Shown here piece after piece: positions 1-6,514 of a stretch of 14,822 nt of DNA. Source of the stretch: CALARM01 sp964431735 (GTDB taxonomy: Bacteria > Vulcanimicrobiota > SpSt-956 > JAKJGF01); contig CAYSLJ010000169.1 in the NCBI GenBank assembly GCA_964431735.1, forward strand, positions 1-14,822, given 5' to 3'. Under the pieces are notes generated by a model. That model ran no database searches. It was not told where the DNA came from and saw only the letters and a list, made by a program, of their open reading frames with translations. Made by a program: the position numbers and the translations under genes. Position 1 is the stretch's first letter. Each line of letters begins with the position of its first letter.

Positions 1-71
1 TTTATTTTTTACATGGTTTATTTTTTACATGGTTTATTTTTTACATGGTTTATTTTTTACATGGTTTATTT
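1..71. repeat. 16-bp tandem repeat, four copies plus a partial
   Basis: The unit TTTATTTTTTACATGG occurs four times without a mismatch (1-16, 17-32, 33-48, 49-64), followed by a partial unit (65-71). The array begins at the first base of the window and may continue outside it. No function can be read from it. Just downstream, the 11-mer TTTATCTTTAA occurs twice (77-87 and 96-106). Confidence 0.95.
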
Positions 72-298
72 AAGTTTTTATCTTTAATTTTCAAGTTTAT
101 CTTTAACGTTTATGTGTTATTTATGCTAAGGGGTTGTCAAGAAATAACCTAATCATATTTACGTCTATATCGTGACGCGTAACGCGTAACGCGTGACGCG
201 AGGATGATAACCGTTCTAACCAATTTGCCAGGGTTATTTTCTTACAGTCCCTAACAATAATAAATCTTTATTAAGAGCTTATAAGTTCTAAGAAAAAT
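72..298. other. Non-coding region downstream of the lptF/G-family gene
   Basis: No convincing coding region is seen on either strand. It holds the 11-bp direct repeat at 77-106, a GC-rich heptamer array at 175-202 and AT-rich sequence just after the stop of the minus-strand permease gene. A near-palindrome at 276-291 (AGAGCTTATAAGTTCT) is too tight to fold as a terminator, and no clear terminator for the permease gene was found. Confidence 0.6.
175..202. repeat. GC-rich heptamer repeat (ACGCGTA type)
   Basis: Four consecutive 7-bp units read ACGCGTA, ACGCGTA, ACGCGTG and ACGCGAG, which puts three ACGCGT hexamers at exact 7-base spacing. The base composition contrasts strongly with the AT-rich surroundings. 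A related stretch occurs in opposite orientation at 2495-2515: the reverse complement of that stretch matches 178-198 at 20 of 21 positions. This suggests a dispersed intergenic repeat family. Confidence 0.85.
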
Positions 299-1600
299 CT
301 AACTATCTTCATTTTTTGAAATTACATCACAGAGACTTTTTTCAGGAAATTCTATCTCCCTATACTCTATTCTCTCTATATGTTCAGCTATTATATTGTT
401 TTCCTTTTTCACTGATTTCTTTTTTGTTTCCATTAACTTATTTATTCCGACTTTAAATTTTTTCTTGATAATAATTAACTTGCCCCGACATGATGCCCAC
501 AGTATTTCCAGGGATTTTCTGTCAAAAGAATATTCTACATTAAATAGGAGTATAACCCCGAGAGTTCCTATTATTATAACGGGACACCAGGCTCCGAGGA
601 AGGGTGATATAATACCATTTCGTGCAAAAGCCCTGCCTATAGACATTAAATTATAATATACGAATATTACACCAAAGCTATAGGCTATTCCCATCATTTT
701 ACCGCTCCTGGGTGCTTTTACACTCAGAGGTGCTCCTATTAATGCAGTAATAAGGCTTGCCAGAGGTAAGCTGTATTTTATCTGATAATCTACCTGAAAT
801 TCTCTTGTATCCTGTCCGCTTGTAGCCATTTTGTCTATCTGTTTTTTTAATTCTTCTGTAGTCATTTCTGAAGGAGTTTTTTGCATGGCAAAAAAGTCTT
901 TTACATCAATATCTACCTGAAGCTTGAAATCATTAAAATTTGCCTGCCATAATAATTTCCCGTCTTTATCGAATTTATGTATTGAGCCATCGGAAAGATA
1001 CCAGCACTTATCATCCCATGTAGCCTGTTTTGCAGTTATTATCTTCGGAAAATCTCCGTCATTCATATCAAAGATCATAATATCCTGGAGAATTTTATTC
1101 TGTTCATCAACTACATGAACATAAAATGTCTGGTTATTTGGTCCCCGCTGGAATACATTCGAATGAATAAGAGGTACCTGCTGTTTTAATATCATATTTC
1201 TGACTATATTTTCAGATTTATGGCTTGCCCATGGGACAATTTTTTCATTTGTTAAAAATGTTATACCACTTAATGTAATTCCTACTATGAGAAAAGGAAG
1301 CATAATTCTCGGGAAACTTATTCCTATGCTCCTCAGAGCCGTTATCTCATTGGAAGCAACCATACCGCTTATACTTAAAACAGTTCCGAATAAAATTGCA
1401 ACAGGTAATGTTAATACCATAATTGCAGGCATCCTTAGAAGCATCATTCTGGCTACTACACCAAAAGGAATATTTTTATTTACAATAACATCTGTTAAAA
1501 GAAATAATATATGACTTACCATAAAGATTAAAAATCCAAGTATGGCAATCAAAAAAGGGCCTGCCAGTTCTCTGAGTAAATATTTATCTAATATTTTCAT
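299..1600 (-). CDS. LptF/LptG-family lipopolysaccharide export permease
   Basis: This 433-residue protein has the layout of the LptF/LptG family. These are the membrane subunits of the LptB2FG ABC exporter, which extracts lipopolysaccharide from the inner membrane. Three N-terminal membrane segments lie near residues 15-36, 56-80 and 98-118, with the family's cytoplasmic stretch NEITALRSIGIS at 84-95. A periplasmic beta-rich domain spans about 120-270. Three more membrane segments lie near 277-292, 303-322 and 332-354. The first residues (MKILDKYLLREL) are typical. I cannot separate LptF from LptG; the partner gene and lptB are not in the window. The C-terminal cytoplasmic tail of about 75 residues, rich in Lys and Glu, is longer than usual. 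The start is the ATG at 1600; the best Shine-Dalgarno (GAGGTGA in the mRNA) lies about 20 nt upstream, which is rather far. The gene is divergent from nadD. Confidence 0.9.
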   Translation of the reverse strand: MKILDKYLLRELAGPFLIAILGFLIFMVSHILFLLTDVIVNKNIPFGVVARMMLLRMPAIMVLTLPVAILFGTVLSISGMVASNEITALRSIGISFPRIMLPFLIVGITLSGITFLTNEKIVPWASHKSENIVRNMILKQQVPLIHSNVFQRGPNNQTFYVHVVDEQNKILQDIMIFDMNDGDFPKIITAKQATWDDKCWYLSDGSIHKFDKDGKLLWQANFNDFKLQVDIDVKDFFAMQKTPSEMTTEELKKQIDKMATSGQDTREFQVDYQIKYSLPLASLITALIGAPLSVKAPRSGKMMGIAYSFGVIFVYYNLMSIGRAFARNGIISPFLGAWCPVIIIGTLGVILLFNVEYSFDRKSLEILWASCRGKLIIIKKKFKVGINKLMETKKKSVKKENNIIAEHIERIEYREIEFPEKSLCDVISKNEDS

Positions 1601-1665
1601 AATGTTTCAATTAAAAAAGCTCACCTCATTTTACTTAATGAATAATAATTTTGCAACTACAAAGT

Positions 1666-1694
1666 TAAATATTTTAAGGCAAATTTTATGCCAA
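1666..1694 (-). promoter_or_regulatory. Probable sigma70-type promoter for the lptF/G-family gene
   Basis: Read on the minus strand, TTGGCA (1694-1689) and TATTTA (1671-1666) are separated by exactly 17 bases. They lie about 65 bases before the permease start, in the divergent spacer with nadD. The -35 box is close to consensus; the -10 box is weaker. Confidence 0.45.
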
Positions 1695-1780
1695 TTTTTT
1701 AAAGGATTTTATAACGGACAGGGTGAATTTGTTATTTTATGGCTACTCTATCGGGTCATAGCCGTTAGTGAGGAGTATAT

Positions 1781-2383
1781 ATGAAAAAAATAGGAATAAT
1801 AGGCGGAACCTTTAACCCCGTTCATAATGGACATTTATTTATTGCTGAAGAAATACGTGTAATCATGGGTTTTACAAGAGTTATATTTATACCTAATAAA
1901 ATTCCGCCACATCGTACAGATGTTAATTTATCGACAGAAGAACACAGGTGGAATATGTTAAATCTGGCAATCAGTAATAATAATTTTTTTGAAAGTTCAA
2001 GAGTTGAACTGGACAGACAGGGTATGTCCTATACAGTTGATACTATAAGATATTTTTATAATCTTTATCATGGAGATTCTCTGTTTTTTATTACAGGAAT
2101 GGATGCCCTTTTAAATTATTCGTGGTATAATTTCCCTGAATTAATGGACATGTTAACAGGTTTTATAGCTATATCAAGACCGGGATGTGCCAGAGAGGTT
2201 CTTTTGAATAAAATAGAAACAAATTATCCTTTATTTTCTAATAAAATAATAGTGGTCAACAGCCTCCTGCTTGAGATTTCATCGAGTGATATAAGAAAAA
2301 GATTGAGAGAAGGTAAAAGTATAAAATATCTTATTCCTGATACAGTAGAAAAATATATTTCAGACAACAAACTTTATCTTTAA
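1781..2383 (+). CDS. nadD: Nicotinate-nucleotide adenylyltransferase NadD
   Basis: NadD transfers AMP from ATP to nicotinate mononucleotide, giving deamido-NAD in the cytoplasmic NAD synthesis pathway. The 200-residue length is normal. The nucleotidyltransferase signature is intact: GGTFNPVHNGH at residues 8-18, including the H15-N-G-H18 motif. ITGMDAL (104-110) and the C-terminal ISSSDIR motif (166-172) are also family hallmarks. The ATG at 1781 is preceded by GAGGAG at ideal spacing. The gene is divergent from the LptF/LptG-family gene. Its usual neighbours (obg, rsfS) are not here, so it may be transcribed alone from the 180-base spacer; I found no convincing promoter for it there. A weak AT-rich hairpin follows (arms 2405-2411 and 2428-2434). 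Confidence 0.95.
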   Translation: MKKIGIIGGTFNPVHNGHLFIAEEIRVIMGFTRVIFIPNKIPPHRTDVNLSTEEHRWNMLNLAISNNNFFESSRVELDRQGMSYTVDTIRYFYNLYHGDSLFFITGMDALLNYSWYNFPELMDMLTGFIAISRPGCAREVLLNKIETNYPLFSNKIIVVNSLLLEISSSDIRKRLREGKSIKYLIPDTVEKYISDNKLYL

Positions 2384-2603
2384 TCTATACTTTTGCAGAT
2401 TTTAAAAATAGAACAGGATATTATTTGCTATTTTAATATTCACCAACAACCATGACCGGTTCGGTCACAACGAAGAATGAAAATTTATTCGTTCCGTCAC
2501 GCGTTACGCATTACGATTTTCATATAAATATAGGTTTATCTGAACTTAAATATTATTTCTATTACAAGTGAAGTAAAGTGTCATAAAAAAACACAATCAT
2601 CTC
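2384..2603. other. Intergenic region between nadD and the fatty-acid operon promoter
   Basis: This is non-coding. It holds a weak AT-rich inverted repeat (AAAATAG 2405-2411 with CTATTTT 2428-2434) that could be a poor terminator for nadD. It also holds a small GC-rich hairpin (TGACCG 2453-2458, CGGTCA 2462-2467, three-base loop) and the GC-rich repeat at 2495-2515. The rest is AT-rich without recognisable structure. Confidence 0.5.
2495..2515. repeat. Inverted copy of the GC-rich heptamer repeat
   Basis: The sequence CGTCACGCGTTACGCATTACG is, in reverse complement, a 20/21 match to 178-198. The two copies therefore face each other across the permease-nadD pair, about 2.3 kb apart. Whether this is a mobile repeat, a protein-binding site or a chance pair cannot be decided here. 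Confidence 0.8.
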
Positions 2604-2618
2604 TTGACAAGAGATAAT
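2596..2618. promoter_or_regulatory. Palindromic operator candidate over the fatty-acid operon -35 box
   Basis: ATCTCTTGACAAGAGAT (2599-2615) is a perfect palindrome of two 8-base arms around a central A. After one mismatched pair the symmetry continues for two more pairs (2596-2597 with 2617-2618). It contains the entire -35 box TTGACA at 2604-2609. A dimeric repressor bound here would block RNA polymerase. It does not resemble the FapR box I know from Bacillus (TTAGTACC half-sites), so the regulator is unknown. Confidence 0.55.
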
Positions 2619-2632
2619 ATAGTATTTATAAT
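2604..2632 (+). promoter_or_regulatory. Consensus sigma70 promoter of the yceD-rpmF-fab operon
   Basis: TTGACA (2604-2609) and TATAAT (2627-2632) are both perfect consensus hexamers separated by exactly 17 bases. Transcription should begin near 2639, giving a leader of about 35-45 bases before yceD. It is the strongest promoter match in the window and overlaps a perfect palindrome. Confidence 0.85.
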
Positions 2633-2676
2633 TATTAACCATGTTGATAAAAGCCTATTATACTTGGAAGTAGTTG

Positions 2677-3180
2677 TTGTATCATATGGATTTAAGGATA
2701 GATGTTGCAGAAGTAAAAAAAAGTAAGATAGTTAAACTATCTGGTTCATATAAAGGGCCTCTCGATTTTTCAGATGATAGCCTGGAAGATTGTATGGTAG
2801 ATGTACAGTATAAAATGGCTGATATAGGTAAAGGTGTCTATGTTACAGGCATTTTGTATGTAAAAGTGAAAATGGTATGCAGCAGGTGTCTTAATCCATG
2901 TGAATACAGAGATCAGATTACATTGGAAGAAGTCTGTGAATATCCTGTTAAGGAAATAGATGTATTTGATAATTATTTTGTAGAAGAAGATATACTGGAT
3001 TTGAAAGAATTATTAAGACAGAAAATAACTCTTTTATTACCATTAAAACCTCTGTGTAAACCTGATTGCAAAGGACTTTGTTTTACATGTGGCATAGATT
3101 TAAATGAAGGTTCCTGTAATTGCAAAAAAAATGACTCAGATCCAAGATGGGCCAAATTAACAGAAAAATTCAATCTGTAA
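2677..3180 (+). CDS. yceD: YceD/DUF177 family protein, 23S rRNA accumulation factor
   Basis: This protein of about 167 residues belongs to the YceD (DUF177) family, linked to 23S rRNA accumulation and almost always encoded next to rpmF. It shows the family's cysteine pattern: CSRC in the middle and, near the C-terminus, CKPDC, CFTC and CNC around GLCFTCGIDLNEG, likely a zinc site. The start is uncertain. GGAAG at 2666-2670 is well placed for TTG at 2677 and too close to TTG at 2674. The first ATG (2686, giving MDLRIDVAE) is 15 bases away. I chose 2677. It is the first gene after the consensus promoter and 21 bases ahead of rpmF, which supports one transcript. Confidence 0.85.
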   Translation: MYHMDLRIDVAEVKKSKIVKLSGSYKGPLDFSDDSLEDCMVDVQYKMADIGKGVYVTGILYVKVKMVCSRCLNPCEYRDQITLEEVCEYPVKEIDVFDNYFVEEDILDLKELLRQKITLLLPLKPLCKPDCKGLCFTCGIDLNEGSCNCKKNDSDPRWAKLTEKFNL

Positions 3181-3201
3181 AGAAAGGAAGAGTGTTAAAT
3201 T

Positions 3202-3396
3202 ATGGCTAATCCTAAATATAAGACTTCAAGATCTAAAACACGACGCAGAAGATCTCATTTGAAGTTGAACCCGCCACAGCTTGTAGCCTGCAGCAATAAA
3301 GACTGTAAAGAATTAAAATTAAGTCATTGTGTATGTCCTGCCTGCGGTACTTATAATGGAAGAGATTACAGTTCTTTCCTGCATATTGCAAGTTAA
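3202..3396 (+). CDS. rpmF: 50S ribosomal protein L32
   Basis: L32 is a small zinc-ribbon protein of the large ribosomal subunit. The 64-residue product has the classic beginning MANPKYKTSRSKTRRRRSH, followed by KLNPPQLVAC. It has two pairs of zinc-ligand cysteines: C30/C35 and C45/C48, with an extra C43. The first pair is spaced CxxxxC instead of the usual CxxC, so the ribbon carries a small insertion. A GGAAG-type Shine-Dalgarno precedes the ATG. The order yceD-rpmF-fab is widely conserved, tying ribosome supply to membrane synthesis. plsX, normally next, is absent. Confidence 0.95.
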   Translation: MANPKYKTSRSKTRRRRSHLKLNPPQLVACSNKDCKELKLSHCVCPACGTYNGRDYSSFLHIAS

Positions 3397-3413
3397 ATAT
3401 TATATTTGTATAG

Positions 3414-3462
3414 AAAGGAGAAAGACTCTCCTGAATAAATTAGCAAGGCAGAGTTATATGTT
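3414..3462 (+). promoter_or_regulatory. Structured leader of fabH1: distant Shine-Dalgarno with alternative hairpins
   Basis: The only strong Shine-Dalgarno, AAAGGAG (3414-3420), lies 42 bases before the fabH1 ATG. Between them GACTCTCCT (3424-3432) can pair with AGG (3446-3448) and AGAGTT (3450-3455), with C3449 bulged and one G-U pair. Folding this 9-bp hairpin leaves 10 unpaired bases between Shine-Dalgarno and ATG, a normal spacing. A competing hairpin pairs AGGAGA (3416-3421) with TCTCCT (3427-3432) and would bury the Shine-Dalgarno. Both use 3427-3432, so they exclude each other. The CTG at 3431 could also open an 11-codon frame whose TGA (3464-3466) overlaps the fabH1 ATG. All pairing was done by eye. 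Confidence 0.45.
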
Positions 3463-4452
3463 ATGAAAAAAATCAGAGCAGTTGGAATAAAAGGTATAGG
3501 ACATTATGTCCCGGATAAGATCCTGACAAATTTTGATTTAGAAAAAATGGTTGATACTTCAGATGAATGGATAACTCTTAGAACCGGTATTAAAGAGAGA
3601 AGAATATCAGAAAATGATGATGCTACATCAGATGTGGCATATAAAGCAGCTGTTATAGCTTTGCAGGATGCAGGTATTACAGCAGAAAAATTAGATTACA
3701 TTATACTCGCAACAGCTTCACCTGATATGTTTTTTCCATCAACTGCCTGTATAGTGCAGGATAAACTGGGTGCCAGGCATGCCGGTGCCTTTGACCTTTC
3801 TGCAGGCTGTTCTGGTTTCATTTATTCTTTAGTCGTTGCATCTCAGATGATAGCTACAGGCATGTATGAGAATATTCTGGTTATAGGCGCAGAAACGTTA
3901 TCTAAATTTACAGACTGGACAGATAGAAATACATGTGTTGTTTTTGGTGATGGCGCAGGAGCAGTTTTACTCGGTCCAGTAGAAGATGGAAAAGGATTGA
4001 TAGCAAGTGCTATGGGCTCCGACGGTTCAGGTGGAGAAATGCTTAAACTGCCGGCAGGAGGCTCAAGAATGCCAGCTTCACCAGATTCAGTAAAAGACAG
4101 GCTTCATTACATAAAAATGGACGGACGGGAAGTATTTAAAAATGCTGTTCGCTACATGAGTGAAGCAGTCGAAAGCGTACTGGCAAAATGTAATATGACT
4201 AATGATGATATAACTTTTTTAATTCCTCATCAGGCCAACCTTCGAATCATACAATCTCTGGGAAAAAGGCTTAAATTACAGGAAGACCAGGTTTATGTCA
4301 ATATAGAACACTACGGTAACACATCATCTGCATCTATAGTAATAGCTTTAAGTGAATTAATACAGAATAAAAAGATTAAAGATAACGATGTTATTGTTAT
4401 GACTGCCTTTGGTGCAGGATATACCTGGGCTTCTGCTGTAATTAGATGGTAA
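3463..4452 (+). CDS. fabH: 3-oxoacyl-ACP synthase III FabH (first paralogue)
   Basis: FabH (KAS III) begins type II fatty-acid synthesis by condensing an acyl-CoA primer with malonyl-ACP. The 329-residue length is typical. The catalytic triad is intact: C116 in DLSAGCSGF, H256 in PHQANLRII and N286 in YGNTSSASI. DTSDEWITLRTGI (31-43) and the closing AFGAGYTWASAVIRW are family features. The start is ATG 3463, which gives the usual N-terminus MKKIRAVGIKGIGHYVP. Upstream in-frame codons stay open back to the rpmF stop but match nothing. The second FabH of this operon is about half identical by eye; here the active-site sequence is GCSGF rather than the more common ACAGF, which may reflect a different primer. 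Confidence 0.95.
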   Translation: MKKIRAVGIKGIGHYVPDKILTNFDLEKMVDTSDEWITLRTGIKERRISENDDATSDVAYKAAVIALQDAGITAEKLDYIILATASPDMFFPSTACIVQDKLGARHAGAFDLSAGCSGFIYSLVVASQMIATGMYENILVIGAETLSKFTDWTDRNTCVVFGDGAGAVLLGPVEDGKGLIASAMGSDGSGGEMLKLPAGGSRMPASPDSVKDRLHYIKMDGREVFKNAVRYMSEAVESVLAKCNMTNDDITFLIPHQANLRIIQSLGKRLKLQEDQVYVNIEHYGNTSSASIVIALSELIQNKKIKDNDVIVMTAFGAGYTWASAVIRW

Positions 4453-4489
4453 TTTTTTTATATATTATATAAATTTAGGAAGTGATTAT

Positions 4490-5422
4490 ATGAATTTTGC
4501 ATGTCTCTTTCCCGGTCAGGGATCCCAATATATCGGTATGGGTAAGGAACTGGCTTCAATATCCAGAGAGGCTGCTTCTATTTTCGAAGTGGCTGATAAA
4601 GTTCTTGAAATGGAATTATCCCGTCTGTGCTGGGAAGGACCTGAAGAGGAATTAACTAAAACTATAAATACTCAACCGGCAATAGTAACAACGAGTATAG
4701 CCGCTTTTGCAATGTTAAGAGAAAAGGGTTTGAACCCATCTATGGTAGCAGGACACAGTGTTGGTGAATATGCAGCTTTAGTGGCAGCAGGCTCTCTTTC
4801 AGTTGAAGATGCTCTTTTGCTTGTTAGAAAAAGAGGCTCTCTGATGTATGAAGCCGGTATTTATACTCCCGGAGCTATGGCTGCAATAATCGGACTTTCT
4901 CATGAACAAATAAATAATATCTGTAAAGATGTTTCATCAAAAGGAATCTGTCAGATAGCCAACCTGAATTGTTCTGATCAGGTAGTAATATCCGGAGATA
5001 TAGATGCAGTTGCTAAAGCCAGGGAACTGGCAACTCTGGCAAACGCCAGAAGAGTTATACCTTTAAATGTGAGCGGTGCATTTCACAGTCCTTTAATGAA
5101 ATCTGCTTCGGCGAAATTAAAGGAAGAAATCGAAAAAATAGAAATAAAAAATCCCAGGATACCCGTAATAACAAATGTTTATGCCAGAGAAGCAAATTCG
5201 GCTCAGGAAATAAAAGATGCTTTAATTCTTCAAATGGAAAGCCAGGTATTATGGCAGAATTCTATTGAATTAATTGTTTCTAAAGGAATGACAACATTTG
5301 TTGAAACAGGTGCAGGTAAAGTACTAAGCGGATTAAATAGAAAAATCAATAAAGAGATAAAAACATTCAATATAGAGGATGGTAAATCCTGGGAAAAGTG
5401 TATTAATTTCTTTGGTATGTAA
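4490..5422 (+). CDS. fabD: Malonyl-CoA:ACP transacylase FabD
   Basis: FabD moves malonyl groups from CoA to acyl carrier protein, supplying the extender unit to both FabH enzymes and later elongation. The 310 residues are a standard length. GQGSQ occurs at 9-13, the nucleophile S90 sits in GHSVGEY (88-94), R115 in VRKRG is the expected malonate-binding arginine, and H199 in GAFHSPLM completes the catalytic pair. The ATG at 4490 follows AGGAAG at good spacing. It lies between the two fabH genes, 37 bases after the first and 17 before the second, clearly in one operon. Confidence 0.96.
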   Translation: MNFACLFPGQGSQYIGMGKELASISREAASIFEVADKVLEMELSRLCWEGPEEELTKTINTQPAIVTTSIAAFAMLREKGLNPSMVAGHSVGEYAALVAAGSLSVEDALLLVRKRGSLMYEAGIYTPGAMAAIIGLSHEQINNICKDVSSKGICQIANLNCSDQVVISGDIDAVAKARELATLANARRVIPLNVSGAFHSPLMKSASAKLKEEIEKIEIKNPRIPVITNVYAREANSAQEIKDALILQMESQVLWQNSIELIVSKGMTTFVETGAGKVLSGLNRKINKEIKTFNIEDGKSWEKCINFFGM

Positions 5423-5439
5423 AGGAAAATAATAAACTT

Positions 5440-6435
5440 ATGGAGAGAGAGTTAATTAGTGTAGGAATAAAATCGTCAGGATATTTTTTACCTGAGCAGG
5501 TTATTGAAAATTCCTATTTTACAACATTAGATAATGATATATCGGAAGAGTGGATTACGTCACGTACCGGTATTTATACAAGACGAAAGGCTTTGGATAG
5601 AGAGGCTACATCGGATATGGCATATAAAGCAGCAAAATCTGCTCTTGCTAATGCCGGTATGCCTCCAGATGAATTAGATTTTATTATTCTTGCTACCAGT
5701 TCACCTGATATGTTGTTTCCGTCATCTGCCTGTATAGTGCAAAATAAGATTGGCGCAACCAGAGCAGGGGCTTTTGATCTGTCTGCTGCATGTGCTGGAT
5801 TTATATACGGACTTCATTCAGGTTATAGTATGGTAGCTTCAGGTTTATATAAGAATGTAATGGTTATAGGAGCTGAGACTCTTACCAGATTCGTAAACTG
5901 GGAAAATAAAGAAACGTCAGTACTGTTTGGAGACGGAGCAGGTTGCGTTCTTATTTCTCCTGCGGAAAAAGGAAAAGAAATTATTCATTGTGAAGTTGGT
6001 GCTGATGGAAGTGGTGCTTCAATTTTAACCTTACCTGCAGGTGGTTCCAGGATACCAGCCAGTGAAGAAACTGTATTAAATAAGTTACATTGTATTAACA
6101 TGAATGGTAAGGAAACTTATAAAGCCTGTATACGTAATATGACTGACAATATATCAAGCGCATTGACTAAATGTAATTTACAGGTTTCAGATATAGATAT
6201 TCTTATCACTCATCAGGCTAACAAACGTATAATAGAAGGTATAGCAAAAAAATTAAGGTTTTCTGAAGATAAAGTTTATGTTAATGTTACGTATCTGGGT
6301 AATACTGCAGCAGCTTCCATACCTATAGGTCTGGCTGAATGTATGGAACAAAATAAATTCAAAAAAGGTGATAATATTTTATTGTCTACCTTTGGAGCCG
6401 GTCTTACCTGGGGGACCTGTCTTATAAAATGGTAA
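5440..6435 (+). CDS. fabH: 3-oxoacyl-ACP synthase III FabH (second paralogue)
   Basis: This second 331-residue FabH keeps all catalytic residues: C118 in DLSAACAGF, H258 in THQANKRII and N288 in LGNTAAASI. It should therefore be an active chain-initiating enzyme. It aligns end to end with the first FabH at about half identity by eye, so the duplication is old. The differences include the region before DEWIT/EEWIT and the residues beside the active Cys. Bacteria with two FabH enzymes often use them for different primers, such as acetyl and branched acyl-CoA, but specificity cannot be read here. AAGGA lies 13 bases before the ATG. It follows fabD by 17 bases. Confidence 0.95.
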   Translation: MERELISVGIKSSGYFLPEQVIENSYFTTLDNDISEEWITSRTGIYTRRKALDREATSDMAYKAAKSALANAGMPPDELDFIILATSSPDMLFPSSACIVQNKIGATRAGAFDLSAACAGFIYGLHSGYSMVASGLYKNVMVIGAETLTRFVNWENKETSVLFGDGAGCVLISPAEKGKEIIHCEVGADGSGASILTLPAGGSRIPASEETVLNKLHCINMNGKETYKACIRNMTDNISSALTKCNLQVSDIDILITHQANKRIIEGIAKKLRFSEDKVYVNVTYLGNTAAASIPIGLAECMEQNKFKKGDNILLSTFGAGLTWGTCLIKW

Positions 6436-6465
6436 AAACACGTAAGATGGTCCATAAAACTATAT

Positions 6466-6514
6466 AAAGGAGGTCAGGTAACAGGGTACTTTAGATACAC
6501 TTGTTTATAAAAAA
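6466..6514 (+). promoter_or_regulatory. Structured leader of fabG: distant Shine-Dalgarno with intervening hairpin
   Basis: AAAGGAGG (6466-6473) is a near-perfect Shine-Dalgarno, yet the fabG ATG is 41 bases downstream and no usable start codon lies at normal distance. Between them AACAGG (6480-6485) can pair with CTTGTT (6500-6505, one G-U), and GTA (6486-6488) with TAC (6496-6498), leaving A6499 bulged and a 7-base loop. If two weaker outer pairs form (6478-6479 with 6507-6508), about 10 bases separate Shine-Dalgarno and ATG; otherwise about 15. The arrangement resembles the fabH1 leader. Pairing was done by eye. Confidence 0.4.

Noticed and set aside
13..87. 24-codon open frame inside the tandem repeat encoding a very hydrophobic peptide
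   Set aside because: It is a by-product of an AT-rich 16-bp repeat read in successive frames, with no Shine-Dalgarno and no known counterpart.
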